Positions 11,846-26,488 of a DNA stretch of 64,000 nucleotides are shown one piece after another. The notes under the pieces were generated by a model. It saw only the letters and a list, made by a program, of their open reading frames with translations, was not told the DNA's origin and searched no databases. The stretch is taken from contig PEWX01000096.1 of the NCBI GenBank assembly GCA_002779995.1, forward strand, positions 1 to 64,000, in the 5' to 3' direction. How positions within the stretch are numbered: position 1 is the first letter of the stretch; each line of letters begins with the position of its first letter. Position numbers and translations under genes: made by a program. This DNA comes from Piscirickettsiaceae bacterium CG07_land_8_20_14_0_80_44_28. GTDB taxonomy: Bacteria > Pseudomonadota > Gammaproteobacteria > Thiomicrospirales > Thiomicrospiraceae.

Positions 11846-12340
11846 CTACTCCAAGCCGTCTAAAATCTTATCAACAGAAGATTCGGTTAAGTTTTCATAA
11901 TAGGTTTTACCAATTTGCATCATCGGTGCCCCACCACACGCGCCCAAACATTCCACTTTTTTAATCGAAAAGCGACCATCATGGGACACCTCACCCGACT
12001 TGATATCAAATTTATTTTCTAAGTGCGCCAAAATCTCTTCACTTCCTCGCAACATGCAAGAAACACTATTACAAACGCAAATCTTGTGCTTGCCAACCGG
12101 CTGGTGTTCATAGTTGCTATAAAAGGTTGCAACCTCATAAACAGCAGCTGGAGGCATATCCAAATAGGCCGCAACCTGATCCATTAACTCGGGAGTAAGG
12201 TATCCACCCTGAGTTTCTTGTACGATTCTCAGAGAAGCCATCACAGCAGATTGTTTTTGATCTTCCGGATAACGCGCTATCCATTGATCAATACGTTCTT
12301 TCACACTTCCGGTGATTACAGATTCCGTCACTACATTCAT
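11846..12340 (-). CDS. nuoE: NADH-quinone oxidoreductase subunit E
   Basis: 2Fe-2S thioredoxin-like, [10 protein letters not shown] / [14 protein letters not shown]. Confidence 0.95.
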   Translation of the reverse strand: MNVVTESVITGSVKERIDQWIARYPEDQKQSAVMASLRIVQETQGGYLTPELMDQVAAYLDMPPAAVYEVATFYSNYEHQPVGKHKICVCNSVSCMLRGSEEILAHLENKFDIKSGEVSHDGRFSIKKVECLGACGGAPMMQIGKTYYENLTESSVDKILDGLE

Positions 12341-13590
12341 CTATCCACTTCTCCAAAAACGATATCCTGAGTTCCAATAATTGCAACCACATCTGCAATC
12401 ATATGGCCCTTTGTCATTTCATCTAAGGCTGCTAGGTGGGCAAAACCAGGTGCTCTCACCTTCATACGATAAGGCTTATTCGCCCCATCTGAAACCATAT
12501 AAATACCAAATTCGCCTTTAGGATGTTCAACCGCACTATAACATTCCCCTTCCGGAACTGAATAGCCTTCCGTAAAGAGCTTAAAGTGATGGATCAAGGC
12601 TTCCATGTTTGACTTAGCGTCCATTCTGGGCGGAGGTGTCACTTTATGATCCGCTGCAATGACGGGGCCCGGATTTTCTTTTAACCAATGAACACACTGT
12701 TGAATAATCTTATTAGATTCACGCATTTCCGCTATCCGAACCAGGTAACGACTATAGGTATCCCCTTCCGTCCCGACCGGAATATCAAACGACAGTTTGT
12801 CATAGACTTCATAAGGCTGTTTTTTCCGTAAATCCCACTCAATACCTGACCCTCTTAACATCGGACCGGTAAAGCCAAGTTGTAATGCACGCTCTGGCGA
12901 GACGACTCCAATATCAACCGTTCTTTGCTTCCAAATACGGTTATCGGTCAACAAGGTTTCATACTCATCGACATACCCTGGGAATCTTTGGGTGAAAGCT
13001 TCAATAAAATCCAGTAAAGAGCCTTCCCGATCTTCATTCAACTGATCAAGTTTCTTACCCTTACGCCATTGAGAGGCTTCATATTTAGCCATCGTATCAG
13101 GTAAATCACGATAGACACCGCCTGGACGATAATAGGTTGCATGCATACGCGCGCCCGACACTGCCTCATAGCAATCCATTAAATCTTCTCGCTCTCTAAA
13201 AGCATATAAAAAGACCGTCATCGCACCAATATCTAGGGCGTGAGCGCCCAACCACATAAGATGATTCAATAATCGAGTAATTTCATCAAACATGACACGG
13301 ATATACTGAGCTCGCTCAGGCACCGTAACCCCCAGTAATTTTTCAATCGCCATCACATAAGCATGTTCATTTGCCATCATGGAAACATAATCTAAACGAT
13401 CCATATAACCGATAGACTGATTATAAGGTTTGTATTCTGCTAACTTTTCAGTCCCACGATGTAACAAACCAATATGCGGGTCTGCACGGACAATGGTTTC
13501 ACCATCCAACTCTAAAACCAGTCGCAACACACCATGCGCAGAAGGATGCTGAGGACCAAAGTTAAGGGTATAGTTACGAATTTCTGACAT
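12337..13590 (-). CDS. nuoD: NADH-quinone oxidoreductase subunit D
   Basis: [22 protein letters not shown]. Confidence 0.96.
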   Translation of the reverse strand: MSEIRNYTLNFGPQHPSAHGVLRLVLELDGETIVRADPHIGLLHRGTEKLAEYKPYNQSIGYMDRLDYVSMMANEHAYVMAIEKLLGVTVPERAQYIRVMFDEITRLLNHLMWLGAHALDIGAMTVFLYAFREREDLMDCYEAVSGARMHATYYRPGGVYRDLPDTMAKYEASQWRKGKKLDQLNEDREGSLLDFIEAFTQRFPGYVDEYETLLTDNRIWKQRTVDIGVVSPERALQLGFTGPMLRGSGIEWDLRKKQPYEVYDKLSFDIPVGTEGDTYSRYLVRIAEMRESNKIIQQCVHWLKENPGPVIAADHKVTPPPRMDAKSNMEALIHHFKLFTEGYSVPEGECYSAVEHPKGEFGIYMVSDGANKPYRMKVRAPGFAHLAALDEMTKGHMIADVVAIIGTQDIVFGEVDR

Positions 13591-13605
13591 AATGACTCTC
13601 TCTAC

Positions 13606-14277
13606 TTATCCATTTGGCTCAGCATCATGCCGAATAACGCGAGGCACATTCACGCGATTCTGAATTGAAACAGGTTCATACACCACGCGTTCCTTCTCTG
13701 AATCATAACGCATTTCAACATGCCCGACTAATGGGAAATCTTTTCTCAACGGATGTCCAACAAAACCATAATCGGTTAAGATTCGGCGTAAATCTGGGTG
13801 TCCTTCAAACAAAATTCCAAACAAATCAAACGCTTCACGCTCAAACCAATTTGCTGAATTCCATACAGAAACAACGGAAGAGACGATTGGGAACTGCACA
13901 TCTTCAGGAAAAACCTTTACGCTAAGGCGTAGATTATGCTCAACCGACAACAAGTGATAAACGACCGCAAAACGACGCGGCATCTCGACTTCAGCACCCG
14001 CTTCATCTGCATCAAAGTCAAATACACCGCGACTAAAACCAGATCGAGTTACTTTTCTCGTTTCCCAAGTCACATCTCCATAAGCGAGATAATCCACGCC
14101 ACAGACATCAAGCAACTGTTCAAATCCAAGTTGGTCTCTAATCTTTTCAAAAGCTTCTAAGGCTTGTTTTGGCTCTAACTCGATGGTCAACTCATTCAGT
14201 GCGCTTTTCGATGCGACAACCGCACTCCCTAGATGCTCTTCTACCCTAGCTTGTAACTCTATAATTGATTGCTTCAT
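13606..14277 (-). CDS. nuoC: NADH-quinone oxidoreductase subunit C
   Basis: [40 protein letters not shown]. Confidence 0.96.
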   Translation of the reverse strand: MKQSIIELQARVEEHLGSAVVASKSALNELTIELEPKQALEAFEKIRDQLGFEQLLDVCGVDYLAYGDVTWETRKVTRSGFSRGVFDFDADEAGAEVEMPRRFAVVYHLLSVEHNLRLSVKVFPEDVQFPIVSSVVSVWNSANWFEREAFDLFGILFEGHPDLRRILTDYGFVGHPLRKDFPLVGHVEMRYDSEKERVVYEPVSIQNRVNVPRVIRHDAEPNG

Positions 14278-14301
14278 ATCTTATATCCAGTAAACACACA
14301 C

Positions 14302-14799
14302 TTAACGTGCAATGGTATTGGTACGCTTTATTTTATTTTGTAATTGAATGATGCCATATAACAAGGCTTCGGCGGTAGGAGGACAACCAGGAACATAAAT
14401 ATCAACCGGAACAATACGATCACAACCTCTGACAACCGAATAAGAGTAGTGATAATACCCGCCTCCATTCGCACAAGACCCCATGGAAATAACCCATCTA
14501 GGTTCAGACATTTGATCGTAAACTTTACGGAGCGCCGGCGCCATTTTATTAACCAAAGTTCCCGCCACAATCATGACATCAGATTGCCTTGGACTGGGAC
14601 GAAAAATAATACCAAACCGATCTAAATCATAGCGTGCTGCGCCTGCATGCATCATCTCAACGGCACAACAAGCCAGACCAAAAGTCATAGGCCATAAAGA
14701 ACCGGTTCGTGCCCAGTTAATCAATTTATCCGCAGAGGTCGTGACAACCCCTTCTTTTAAAACGCCTTCTATTCCCATTCCAGCGCTCCTTTCTTCCAT
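14302..14799 (-). CDS. nuoB: NADH-quinone oxidoreductase subunit B (true start may be the internal MGIEG, near 14778)
   Basis: [21 protein letters not shown]; overlap with nuoA suggests a shorter start. Confidence 0.95.
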   Translation of the reverse strand: MEERSAGMGIEGVLKEGVVTTSADKLINWARTGSLWPMTFGLACCAVEMMHAGAARYDLDRFGIIFRPSPRQSDVMIVAGTLVNKMAPALRKVYDQMSEPRWVISMGSCANGGGYYHYSYSVVRGCDRIVPVDIYVPGCPPTAEALLYGIIQLQNKIKRTNTIAR

Positions 14800-15125
14800 T
14801 CATAAATAAACCCGACAACCAATAGCAACAGAAAAACACCCATCGCTAAAATACCGAAACCGCCCACCTGTTCTAAAGCAACCGCCCAAGGGAATAAAAA
14901 GGCGATTTCTAGATCAAAAATAATAAAGAGTATTGCGACTAGGTAGAAACGGACATCAAAGCGCATCCTTGAATCTTCAAAGGCTTCGAAACCACACTCA
15001 TAAGGAGAGTTCTTTTCAGTGTCAGGCCGGTCGGGCCCCAATAAATACCCCAAAAGAATTGGCCCTACGCCAAAAAGTATGCCCAGCACCACAAACACCA
15101 ATATTGGTAAGTAATTTTCTAGCAT
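14769..15125 (-). CDS. nuoA: NADH-quinone oxidoreductase subunit A
   Basis: [41 protein letters not shown]. Confidence 0.96.
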   Translation of the reverse strand: MLENYLPILVFVVLGILFGVGPILLGYLLGPDRPDTEKNSPYECGFEAFEDSRMRFDVRFYLVAILFIIFDLEIAFLFPWAVALEQVGGFGILAMGVFLLLLVVGFIYEWKKGALEWE

Positions 15126-15201
15126 GAATCTCTAGCCTCTCAAAGCACTGCAACCAAACTTGCAGTATTAGTAACATCAGCCAAGCTGACTGATCTAAAT
15201 T

Positions 15202-15286
15202 TGGTGCCGATGGCCGGAGTCGAACCGGCACAGCTTTCGCCACTACCCCCTCAAGATAGCGTGTCTACCAATTTCACCACATCGGC
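15202..15286 (-). tRNA. tRNA-Leu (GAG)
   Basis: Reverse complement GCCGATGTGGTGAAATTGGTAGACACGCTATCTTGAGGGGGTAGTGGCGAAAGCTGTGCCGGTTCGACTCCGGCCATCGGCACCA: class II tRNA, GAG anticodon, encoded CCA. Confidence 0.95.
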
Positions 15287-15295
15287 TATATATCA

Positions 15296-15616
15296 TTAAT
15301 TCGGAACGACTGGCTCATTGGTTTCAGCAGGCTTTACAACCTCCTCTGCCTTAACCTTCTCAACAACACTTTGATATCCTTTCGCTTGCTGAGCGCCCAG
15401 ATAAGCCAAAGACAAGCTGGTAATAAAGAAGATAAACGCAATCAGAGCTGTAATCTTGAGCAGGAAGTTACTAGAGCCACTACTACCAAAAACCGACTGG
15501 GATGACCCACCACCGAAATTCGCCCCGGCATCTGCCCCTTTACCTTGCTGCAACAGCACTAGGACAATCAAAATAAAGGCCATTACCAGATGAACCGCCA
15601 AAATTATTTGAAACAT
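15296..15616 (-). CDS. secG: Preprotein translocase subunit SecG
   Basis: [33 protein letters not shown]. Confidence 0.95.
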   Translation of the reverse strand: MFQIILAVHLVMAFILIVLVLLQQGKGADAGANFGGGSSQSVFGSSGSSNFLLKITALIAFIFFITSLSLAYLGAQQAKGYQSVVEKVKAEEVVKPAETNEPVVPN

Positions 15617-15620
15617 ATTA

Positions 15621-16379
15621 TTAAGCTCCCGCCGCTCTGCATATTGCTAAAAAATCATCTGCATTTAAAGATGCGCCCCCAATCAAACCACCATCTATAT
15701 CTGGCTGTGCAAACAACTCAGCGGCATTATCCGGTTTTACGCTTCCACCATATTGAATAATGATTTTTTCAGCAACATCAGCATTCAAGTTGCTTAACTG
15801 ACTACGAATAAAGGCATGAACAGCTTGAGCCTGTTCAGAAGAAGCGGTTTTTCCGGTTCCAATAGCCCAGACAGGTTCATAGGCAATGACAATACCCGAA
15901 AACGCCTGAATACCGACTAGATCCACGACAGAACTTAACTGTGCAGAAATCACGGACTCAAGCTCACCCGCCTCTCTTTCATCGAGCGTTTCTCCCACAC
16001 ATAAAATCGGCGTCAAGCCTTCTGATAAAGCAGACTGAACCTTCTGAGCCACCAACTCATTGGTTTCGCCAAAAATAGCACGGCGCTCAGAATGTCCTAA
16101 AATAACATAACGACATTCAAAGTCTTTAAGCATCTTAGCAGAGATTTCTCCAGTAAATGCGCCTTGATTTGGCTCTACTGCGATATTTTGACCACCCAAT
16201 GCAATCGCATCAGTCGCTAAGCAGTTTTTGACATAATCTATATAAATCGAAGGGGGACATACAGCCATCAAAACCCCATCAACAGATGCGGCACCCGCAT
16301 TCAACCCTGTCATCAAGTTTTTAATTGATGCCTTACTACCATGCATCTTCCAATTACCCGCCACTAATAGCTGTCTCAT
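15621..16379 (-). CDS. tpiA: Triosephosphate isomerase
   Basis: [30 protein letters not shown]. Confidence 0.97.
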   Translation of the reverse strand: MRQLLVAGNWKMHGSKASIKNLMTGLNAGAASVDGVLMAVCPPSIYIDYVKNCLATDAIALGGQNIAVEPNQGAFTGEISAKMLKDFECRYVILGHSERRAIFGETNELVAQKVQSALSEGLTPILCVGETLDEREAGELESVISAQLSSVVDLVGIQAFSGIVIAYEPVWAIGTGKTASSEQAQAVHAFIRSQLSNLNADVAEKIIIQYGGSVKPDNAAELFAQPDIDGGLIGGASLNADDFLAICRAAGA

Positions 16380-16452
16380 TCTTTTTAACGTCCCTAATGC
16401 AAAATTCCGTCTATGTTAGCGGTTTCTTTTTTAAAATACAATCTTGACAAGT

Positions 16453-17787
16453 TCAACAAAATTCTGTTCTCACCAAATCTGCTAGCCAAGCCACTTCTCG
16501 TTCAACAACCTCTAAAGTCTCACCTTCAACCATTATTCTTATTAAAGGCTCCGTCCCCGAGGCTCGAACCAAAACCCTACCTTGACCCGCCATGCGTTGT
16601 TCAGATGCCTGAACCGCAGATTCAACCACCATGCTATTCGCAACCACTTTTGGATTATCCACCCGAATATTTTCTAAAATCTGTGGATACTTATACATGC
16701 CCGCTCGCAATTCTGTTAAAGATTGGCCACTATTCATTAGTGCGGCCATCACCTGCAATGCCGAAACAATACCATCCCCTGTCGTTGACTGGTCCAAACT
16801 CAACACATGGCCTGAAGCCTCAGCCCCAAGAATCCAACCCTTTTCTTTTAAGGCCTGCATAACATAGCGGTCACCAACATTGACTCTAACCAATTCAATA
16901 TTATGTTGCAACAACGCTTTTTCTAACCCTAAATTACTCATAACCGTGCCGACAACACCTTCCACCAAATAGTCTGCCTGAGTCGCTAAAATATACAGAA
17001 TCTCATCTCCATCGACAATCTCACCATCAACATCCACCATCATTACTCTATCGCCATCGCCATCAAAGGCAATACCCAGATCGGCTTTAACTTCTAACAC
17101 CTTATTACTTAATTGTGCCAAGTCAGTAGCGCCGCAATGCTGATTAATATTAATACCATTTGGTTCCACGCCAATTGACACCACTTCTGCCCCCAGCTCT
17201 TTAAAAACAGCCGGAGCAACATGATAGGTTGCGCCATGCGCGCAATCCAAAACCACCTTAAGTCCGCTCAACTTTTGCCGTGCGTGATAGGTGCTTTTGC
17301 AAAATTCAATATAACGTCCGGCAGCGTCCTCAATCCGCTTGGCTCGCCCCAACGCATTTGACGGAACAGTAATCAAATCTTCCTCAAAAGCCGCTTCTAT
17401 CTCAAATTCAACCTCATCTGAAATCTTTTGACCCTTTGCTGAAAAAAACTTAATGCCGTTATCGCAATGCGGATTGTGAGAGGCGCTGATAACAATGCCA
17501 ACATCCGCACCAAAAGTTTGTGTTAAATAGGCAACTGCGGGGGTTGGCATGGGGCCGACTAACAACACGTTTATCCCTGCAGAAATAAACCCCGCCTCTA
17601 AGGCCGATTCGAACATATACCCCGAAATCCGCGTATCTTTACCGATCAAAACCGTTGACTCGCCGTGGTTCTTTAAGACTTTTCCGGTTGCCCAACCCAG
17701 TTTTAAAACCTGCTCCGGGCGAATCATTCCTACCCCGACTTCACTACGAATACCATCCGTGCCAAAATATTTTTTTTGCTGACTCAT
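16453..17787 (-). CDS. glmM: Phosphoglucosamine mutase
   Basis: YFGTDGIRSEVG, ISASHNP, FDGDGDRV. Confidence 0.97.
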   Translation of the reverse strand: MSQQKKYFGTDGIRSEVGVGMIRPEQVLKLGWATGKVLKNHGESTVLIGKDTRISGYMFESALEAGFISAGINVLLVGPMPTPAVAYLTQTFGADVGIVISASHNPHCDNGIKFFSAKGQKISDEVEFEIEAAFEEDLITVPSNALGRAKRIEDAAGRYIEFCKSTYHARQKLSGLKVVLDCAHGATYHVAPAVFKELGAEVVSIGVEPNGININQHCGATDLAQLSNKVLEVKADLGIAFDGDGDRVMMVDVDGEIVDGDEILYILATQADYLVEGVVGTVMSNLGLEKALLQHNIELVRVNVGDRYVMQALKEKGWILGAEASGHVLSLDQSTTGDGIVSALQVMAALMNSGQSLTELRAGMYKYPQILENIRVDNPKVVANSMVVESAVQASEQRMAGQGRVLVRASGTEPLIRIMVEGETLEVVEREVAWLADLVRTEFC

Positions 17788-18077
17788 CTATTTATCACTT
17801 GAAAAACCCTATCTAAAAAATCTGTACACTAATCTGTACACTCAAATCCAGTTTGCCTTCCACTCGGGTTTATTAAAAAAAGCCATTATAGCCAAATTCA
17901 ATTGAAATGGGGTCAAGCTTGCCAAAATGATATTTATCACAAAGGATAACCAAATTTTGTTATGTTTACCAAATTGAGCAACACTCCACCAACGACTAGA
18001 TACAACTAAATCTAAACATCTCAAGGCTAATTGTGTAAAATTATCGCTTTCAATTGATTGATACACAGGATTATAAC

Positions 18078-18797
18078 ATGGGTAGAGCCTACCAAAACCG
18101 CAAAGAATCCATGGCTAAAACTTCTGATGCTAAGGCCAAAGTTTACAGCAAATTCAGCAGAGAGATATACGTCTGCGCCAAAAGCGGCGGGATTGAAACA
18201 GACAGTAACCTTGCTTTACAGGGCTTATTAGAACGGGCAAAAAAAGCCCAAGTGCCGGCACACGTCATTGAAAAAGCAATTGACAAAGCCAAAGGCGGGG
18301 GCGGCGAAGACTTTGCCATAGCGCGGTATGAAGGCTACGGGCCTGGAAACAGCATGGTCATTATTGAATGCCTTACTGACAACCCTAATCGTACTTTTGG
18401 TGATGTCCGTAGCTGCTTCACTAAAACGAAAACTAAAATTGGCACCCAAGGCAGTGTCAGTCACATGTTTGACCACGCCGCCATTTTAGTATTTGCAGGC
18501 GATGACGAAGAAGCCGTACTAGAAGCTTTATTAATGGCAGATGTCGATGTTTCCGATATTGAGAATGAAGATGGGAAAATCAGCGTTTTTGTTCCGCATA
18601 CCGAATATGCCAAAGCCAAAAGCGCTTTGGTCGATTCATTCGGTGCTATTGATTTTGAAGTCGATGAAATTCAGTTCTTGCCGCAGATGACCAAACCAAT
18701 CGAAAACGATGCCGACCGTGAAATGTTTGAAAAGTTTTTGGAAATGCTTGAAGATTTAGACGATGTGCAAAATGTTTATTTTGATGTCGAATACTAG
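18078..18797 (+). CDS. YebC/PmpR-family DNA-binding/translation factor
   Basis: [38 protein letters not shown]; start trimmed from the ORF-track M at 18054 to MGRAYQ. Confidence 0.93.
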   Translation: MGRAYQNRKESMAKTSDAKAKVYSKFSREIYVCAKSGGIETDSNLALQGLLERAKKAQVPAHVIEKAIDKAKGGGGEDFAIARYEGYGPGNSMVIIECLTDNPNRTFGDVRSCFTKTKTKIGTQGSVSHMFDHAAILVFAGDDEEAVLEALLMADVDVSDIENEDGKISVFVPHTEYAKAKSALVDSFGAIDFEVDEIQFLPQMTKPIENDADREMFEKFLEMLEDLDDVQNVYFDVEY

Positions 18798-19018
18798 CGA
18801 AGTGTATCGAACTAAAACCCACATCAGAGAATCCGAAAAATATTCTATGCTAAGCGTCTCCTACAGAGGGCGTTTTCTGAATATCGGCTATTAATTTGAT
18901 AGACTAGCGTCGTATCATAAAATAACATACATGGTTCAGTACCCTAAACTCATTACCTATTTTAAAAGACATTACATAAGTCCTGAATTTCACAGCGATT
19001 ATAAAGGCTATCCGTAAT

Positions 19019-19846
19019 ATGGAAATTAAAGAACAACTGCCCGGTGCGTTAGAAATTCTTGCGAAAACGGGGATCCCTCAAATCCCTAAAGCGGTACTGG
19101 AGTTGCAACGACTTCTTGAGCAGGACGAAACGATACCCAACTTTATTACAATCACCAATATTGTCAGTGAAGATATTGAGCTGGCTGGCGAAGTTGTTCA
19201 TGCAGCCAACCTCCCTGCCATTCAAGGCAATCATCCCAGAGAAATCGTATCCATTGAGAGTGCCGTTGAAGTACTGGGTATACGTCGATTAAAAAATCTG
19301 GTTAAAGCAATTGCTTTAAAGCTATCGCTTGAAGGTATTCGCCCCAAAAGTATTCCTAGACACAGCCTGTCAACAGCAGAAGTCTGCGCACAAATCGCCC
19401 AAAACAATACATTTTTCAACACGGATGAAGCTTATTTAATCGGCTTATTCCACAACCTCGGCGCGGTGATGCTTGCCAAATTTGATAATCATTACGAAAG
19501 CATCTTTAATAAAAGTCTTTCTGCACCAAGCCAAGCATTACAACAAGAATACAACCAATATAAAACCTCACACCCTATTATTGGCTTATTAGTTGCAGAA
19601 AAATGGCAGCTCAGTGATTTGGTCAAAAAAATCATACTGCTTCATCACCAATCCAACTTGAAATCCATTCGCTCAGAACAACTAAAGCAAGGAATTGCCA
19701 TGATACAACTGGCCAATACCATTATTGCCGAACGACTTTTTAATGTTTATATCACGCCAGAATTACACAGAATGAGTGAAGAATGCGTCACGATTCTGGA
19801 TCTCACCCCAGAGATGATTTCTAAAATATGGCACAGCCTAGACTAA
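19019..19846 (+). CDS. HDOD-domain protein
   Basis: IPQIPKAVLELQRLL...SIESAVEVLGIRRLKNL...YLIGLFHNLGAVML: HDOD fold; paralogous to 33663-34502. Confidence 0.88.
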   Translation: MEIKEQLPGALEILAKTGIPQIPKAVLELQRLLEQDETIPNFITITNIVSEDIELAGEVVHAANLPAIQGNHPREIVSIESAVEVLGIRRLKNLVKAIALKLSLEGIRPKSIPRHSLSTAEVCAQIAQNNTFFNTDEAYLIGLFHNLGAVMLAKFDNHYESIFNKSLSAPSQALQQEYNQYKTSHPIIGLLVAEKWQLSDLVKKIILLHHQSNLKSIRSEQLKQGIAMIQLANTIIAERLFNVYITPELHRMSEECVTILDLTPEMISKIWHSLD

Positions 19847-19866
19847 CGATTGATTAGAAAAAATGA

Positions 19867-20910
19867 CTAACGCAATAAACTGGAAATATGGGTCGGATTA
19901 TGCGCATTTGATAATTTAATTTGCGTACCATAAGTATCCGAACAAACCCAAAAATCCTTAGCGACTTCAACGGCATGAACAATGTGTTCAATGGTTAATG
20001 TAATAGACTCAGTAACGTTACCTTTTTGAAATTTAAACTGAACAACCTCTAATTGCTCATCGCCTCTTTTTATAAAAGCTTGAAAAGCCGCATCAAACCA
20101 TTCGATTTTTGTCGGGATAAGATCATTAACCTTCAAGTAAGGCGCCTCTTTCAAGCGCACTAGCAACTGTGGCTGACAACTGATAATACAAGCTTGTTGC
20201 AATATATTTTCAACTTTTGACCAACACCACTCAGGGGGCAAGGTTTCAAAACGATGCATTTTAACCCTAGCCCCTTGACGCTGAGCTAACATTTCTGCCG
20301 TTGAAACCACATCCTCATAGACTTGAAGATCTGACTTGGAAGCAGAATCAATATAATTTCTACCCAAGTATAAACCAACATCTTCTTCGCCAATATGAAT
20401 CAACCAAACCTCATCTTCATCACTATTCTGAAGAGACTCTGCTTCTTGAGGCGAACCACCTTTCGAAGCCGATTCATCCGACGTCATTTCATAAGCCTTT
20501 GCCATTAACCTCTCAAGCATAGCTTTTTCAATATCAACACCCTGTTGATAAAGTAAACCATATAAATTGTCAGACAAATCTTGCCATGACTGCTTAGTCA
20601 AATACGGCACTTCTAAATCACTGGCTACCGCTAAACCCACTTCATCGGATATCGATTTTTTATCATCAGCATCCATTGATAATGTCTCATACCAAGCTTG
20701 ATAATTCGATTGCGGATGTAATTTTAGCCAGGCCTGAAGCTGTTCATAATCTTCAAAAACCACTTCGCCTTGATGATTCAACTCAACGAGTTTCTGATTA
20801 TAGAAATCTAAAACGACTTGTTTTGCTTGCGTTTCAGAAAACACAACATCCATCGTCGGTTCAACCTCTAAACCTTCTTGAAAATAAACCTGATAGAGTT
20901 GATTAAACAT
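19867..20910 (-). CDS. Conserved hypothetical protein, 347 aa
   Basis: Long ORF with no recognised domain; contains a near-copy of the iterated palindrome encoding QAWLK. Confidence 0.7.
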   Translation of the reverse strand: MFNQLYQVYFQEGLEVEPTMDVVFSETQAKQVVLDFYNQKLVELNHQGEVVFEDYEQLQAWLKLHPQSNYQAWYETLSMDADDKKSISDEVGLAVASDLEVPYLTKQSWQDLSDNLYGLLYQQGVDIEKAMLERLMAKAYEMTSDESASKGGSPQEAESLQNSDEDEVWLIHIGEEDVGLYLGRNYIDSASKSDLQVYEDVVSTAEMLAQRQGARVKMHRFETLPPEWCWSKVENILQQACIISCQPQLLVRLKEAPYLKVNDLIPTKIEWFDAAFQAFIKRGDEQLEVVQFKFQKGNVTESITLTIEHIVHAVEVAKDFWVCSDTYGTQIKLSNAHNPTHISSLLR

Positions 20911-20912
20911 CT

Positions 20913-23147
<2,235 letters not shown>

Positions 23148-23267
23148 CTAAATTTAACGGTCAACAAAAAAGTGATTAAAGTTGGCTGTGAACCCAGCGT
23201 CAACCTCAAGTAAACATGATAAAATGTGCGTTTATTCTAACGCACTCACCCCAAAAATATAAGCGAT

Positions 23268-23825
23268 ATGAGCGAAATACTGCTATTTAACAAACCCTTT
23301 AATGTTCTCAGCCAATTCACTGATGAAGCTCAATACCGTAATCAACGCCAGACCTTGGCGGATTTTATTGATTATCCGGGTTTTTATGCCGCAGGCCGCC
23401 TAGATAGAGATTCAGAAGGACTCTTACTATTAACCAACGATGGCGAACTACAACACCAAATCGCCTCCCCCAAAAACAAATGGCCGAAAACCTATTACGT
23501 GCAAGTGGAAGGTGCGATTGATCAGGCTGCATTGCAATCCTTACGCCAAGGGGTTTCCCTTAAAGACGGCCTAACACTTCCCGCCAAAGTCAAAAAGATT
23601 CCAGAACCCCAGTGGCTTTGGCCACGCAACCCACCGATTCGTGAACGCAAAAACATTCCCACTTCTTGGATTCAACTCACCCTGACCGAAGGTAAAAATC
23701 GTCAAATCCGTAGAATGACCGCAGCAGTGGGGTTTCCAACTTTACGACTGATTCGCATTCAAATTGGCGACTACCAACTAGGCACATTGGCACCGGGTGA
23801 ATCCCTGTTAACAACAAAAGCATGA
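23268..23825 (+). CDS. rluE: RsuA-family 23S rRNA pseudouridine synthase (RluE-like)
   Basis: [49 protein letters not shown]. Confidence 0.85.
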   Translation: MSEILLFNKPFNVLSQFTDEAQYRNQRQTLADFIDYPGFYAAGRLDRDSEGLLLLTNDGELQHQIASPKNKWPKTYYVQVEGAIDQAALQSLRQGVSLKDGLTLPAKVKKIPEPQWLWPRNPPIRERKNIPTSWIQLTLTEGKNRQIRRMTAAVGFPTLRLIRIQIGDYQLGTLAPGESLLTTKA

Positions 23826-23837
23826 TAAAATAGCGCC

Positions 23838-24989
23838 ATGAAAAATACCGCTAACACACCATTACAAAATAATACCAACACCAAAATCATTGTCGGGCTA
23901 TCGGGTGGCGTAGATTCCTCCGTAACCGCACTGCTACTCAAGCAGCAAGGTTATCAGGTAGAAGGCCTGTTTATGAAAAACTGGGAAGGCGATGACACAG
24001 AAGACTACTGCCCTGCTGCTGAAGACCTACAAGATGTATTTTCAATCTGTGAAACACTCGATATCCCACTGCATATTGAAAACTTTTCCGGCGAATATTG
24101 GGAGAATGTCTTTAAACATTTTCTTGCCGAATACCAAAGTGGACGCACCCCTAATCCAGACATCCTTTGCAATAAAGAAGTTAAATTCAAAGCCTTTTTA
24201 CAGCACGCGTTACAGCTCGGCGCTGACTTTATTGCCACCGGACATTATGCCCGTATCAGCCGTGATCAACACGGACATTGTTATTTATTAAAAGGCTTAG
24301 ATAATAATAAAGACCAAAGCTATTTTTTATACACCCTACAGCAACACCAATTAGCTAAATCACTGTTCCCATTGGGCGCACTCGAAAAACCCGTGGTGCG
24401 CCAAATGGCTGAAGAAGCGGGATTAATTACCCACAACAAAAAAGACAGCACCGGGATCTGTTTTATTGGCGAACGAAAATTCACCGATTTTTTACAACAA
24501 TTCTTACCCGCACAACCCGGTGATATTGTCAATACCGACGGTCAAGTCATCGGTCAACATCAAGGATTGATGTATCATACTTTGGGACAACGCAAAGGCT
24601 TAGGCATTGGTGGCGGCCATGGCGATTCGGGGTTACCTTGGTTTGCTGCCGACAAAAATTTAGCAAAAAACCAATTAATTGCAGTACAAGGATCTGACCA
24701 CCCACTTCTCAATCACCGTTACCTCTGTGCTGATTGCTGTGACTGGGTATCTGGACACTGCCCACCTTTGCATACCCTATTAAAAGCCAAAGTGCGCTAC
24801 CGCCAACCCGAACAACCCTGCCAAATCATTGAAAACCAACAGGGACAGATTTTAGTTGAGTTTGATTACCCACAAACCGCCATTACCCCAGGTCAATCAG
24901 TGGTATTCTATGACGGTGACATTTGTTTAGGCGGCGCGGTGATTACCGAACGCTATCATCAACCTCCAACTTCTAGTGATTTGTTATGA
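23838..24989 (+). CDS. mnmA: tRNA 2-thiouridylase MnmA
   Basis: [47 protein letters not shown]. Confidence 0.96.
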   Translation: MKNTANTPLQNNTNTKIIVGLSGGVDSSVTALLLKQQGYQVEGLFMKNWEGDDTEDYCPAAEDLQDVFSICETLDIPLHIENFSGEYWENVFKHFLAEYQSGRTPNPDILCNKEVKFKAFLQHALQLGADFIATGHYARISRDQHGHCYLLKGLDNNKDQSYFLYTLQQHQLAKSLFPLGALEKPVVRQMAEEAGLITHNKKDSTGICFIGERKFTDFLQQFLPAQPGDIVNTDGQVIGQHQGLMYHTLGQRKGLGIGGGHGDSGLPWFAADKNLAKNQLIAVQGSDHPLLNHRYLCADCCDWVSGHCPPLHTLLKAKVRYRQPEQPCQIIENQQGQILVEFDYPQTAITPGQSVVFYDGDICLGGAVITERYHQPPTSSDLL

Positions 24990-25660
24990 CCCAATATAGC
25001 CATCAAGATAAAACGCTCGCCCTCGTTGGCATTTACCAAGTTGCGCAACAGGTTTACCAACTGGCGACTACCGGCAACACCAACGAATTGGCTTTTCAAA
25101 CCAGCATCAATTCGCTGTTTTGTGAAAATCCAACCGATACACTGGACGTATTCGGCGGAGACATTCAACACCTACAACTAGGGATTCATGCTTTATTAGC
25201 GCAGATGAAATCTAGCCAAGCAGATACCCAACGCAATATCGAACTGACCAAATATGTTTTAAGTTTAATGATTTTAGAAAAGAATATTTCAAAAACGCAA
25301 GGCACCTTAGAAAAAGTCTCTCAAGTGATTGAGTCGGCTCGAGTACAACGCAGCCATTTTGGGGATTTTCATGATAATGTCATTGCCACCTTAGCCAGAG
25401 CCTATTCTGAAAACATCAGTACCATTAACCCTCGCATTATAGTCAATGGTCAACACGGTCACTTGCAAAATCCGAAAACGGCCAATAAGATTCGAGCACT
25501 GCTACTCGCCGGTATCCGCGCAACCTTGCTGTGGAGACAAGTTGGGGGGACTCGTTGGGGCTTAATTTGGCATCGCAAACGCTATTTACAAACCGCACAA
25601 GCATTGTCACGCCCCCTTGAGCGCCAAAACGAAAACACCGACCCCCCTGAATCTGAATGA
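24986..25660 (+). CDS. hflD: High-frequency lysogenization protein HflD homolog
   Basis: Follows and overlaps mnmA; HflD family pattern ([17 protein letters not shown]...[21 protein letters not shown]). Confidence 0.92.
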   Translation: MTQYSHQDKTLALVGIYQVAQQVYQLATTGNTNELAFQTSINSLFCENPTDTLDVFGGDIQHLQLGIHALLAQMKSSQADTQRNIELTKYVLSLMILEKNISKTQGTLEKVSQVIESARVQRSHFGDFHDNVIATLARAYSENISTINPRIIVNGQHGHLQNPKTANKIRALLLAGIRATLLWRQVGGTRWGLIWHRKRYLQTAQALSRPLERQNENTDPPESE

Positions 25661-25661
25661 A

Positions 25662-25685
25662 AAAACGACCAGGCCTGGTCGTTTT
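25662..25685 (+). terminator. Perfect 24-bp palindrome AAAACGACCAGGCCTGGTCGTTTT directly after the hflD stop
   Basis: Perfect inverted repeat followed by T run; begins 2 nt after the stop codon at 25658-25660. Confidence 0.85.
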
Positions 25686-25753
25686 AGAATGGTTTTTAGA
25701 TTAAAACCACCAATAAATCATAAACAAAAGCACATCACGCTAACGGCCGTCTA

Positions 25754-26488
25754 TTAACCGGAATGCCTTTGACGAAACGCTTCATACAAAGCCACACCGG
25801 CTGCAACGGAAACATTTAAACTTTCAACGGTACCCACCATCGGAATGGCGGCTAGATGATCGCAGGATTCACGGGTTAATTTTCTTAACCCGGATCCTTC
25901 AGCCCCCATCACAATGCCAACCGCACCCGTCAAATCCACTTGGTAAAGCGTTTGATCGGTCTCTCCCGCCAACCCGGTTACCCAAAGACCACTTTGTTGT
26001 AAATCCTTCAGCGTTCTGACCAAATTAGACACGACGACCAGCTTAACGGTTTCTGCTGCACCGGAAGCGACCTTGCGAACCGTTGCATTCACCCCGACCG
26101 AATTATGCTTAGGAATCACCACAGCCGACACACCCGTGGCATCGGCCGTTCTTAAAATCGCACCCAAATTATGCGGATCTTGAACTTCATCTAGAAACAA
26201 AAACAGCGGATTCGATGTTGTCTCCATAATACCTTTCAAATCGGCTTCGGTGAGTTCTGCTTGTTTAGCAATGGTCGCCACCACCCCTTGATGCACCCCC
26301 TCAAACTGATTGAAATAGGATTTCGGCTCAAGGCGTGCATTCACGCCTAGCTGCTTAGCTTGTGATTGTAACGCCTGAAGGCGCTTATTGTGCACCCCTT
26401 TAACAAAAACCAATTCATAGATCAGGTGCGGCGACTGCTTTAGAAACTTTTCAATGGCATGAATGCCATATAGAATGTCCCGTTTCAC
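25754..26488 (-). CDS. rlmB: 23S rRNA (guanosine-2'-O-)-methyltransferase RlmB
   Basis: SpoU family: FLDEVQDPHNLGAILRTADATGV, GAEGSGLRKLTRESCD. Confidence 0.95.
   Translation of the reverse strand: MKRDILYGIHAIEKFLKQSPHLIYELVFVKGVHNKRLQALQSQAKQLGVNARLEPKSYFNQFEGVHQGVVATIAKQAELTEADLKGIMETTSNPLFLFLDEVQDPHNLGAILRTADATGVSAVVIPKHNSVGVNATVRKVASGAAETVKLVVVSNLVRTLKDLQQSGLWVTGLAGETDQTLYQVDLTGAVGIVMGAEGSGLRKLTRESCDHLAAIPMVGTVESLNVSVAAGVALYEAFRQRHSG

Noticed and set aside
848-15125. nuo operon as a possible novel system
   Set aside because: Complete, standard gene order nuoA-N; only the motif inside nuoG is unusual
16413-16862. 149-aa plus-strand ORF rich in Pro/Leu
   Set aside because: Antisense to the glmM 3' half
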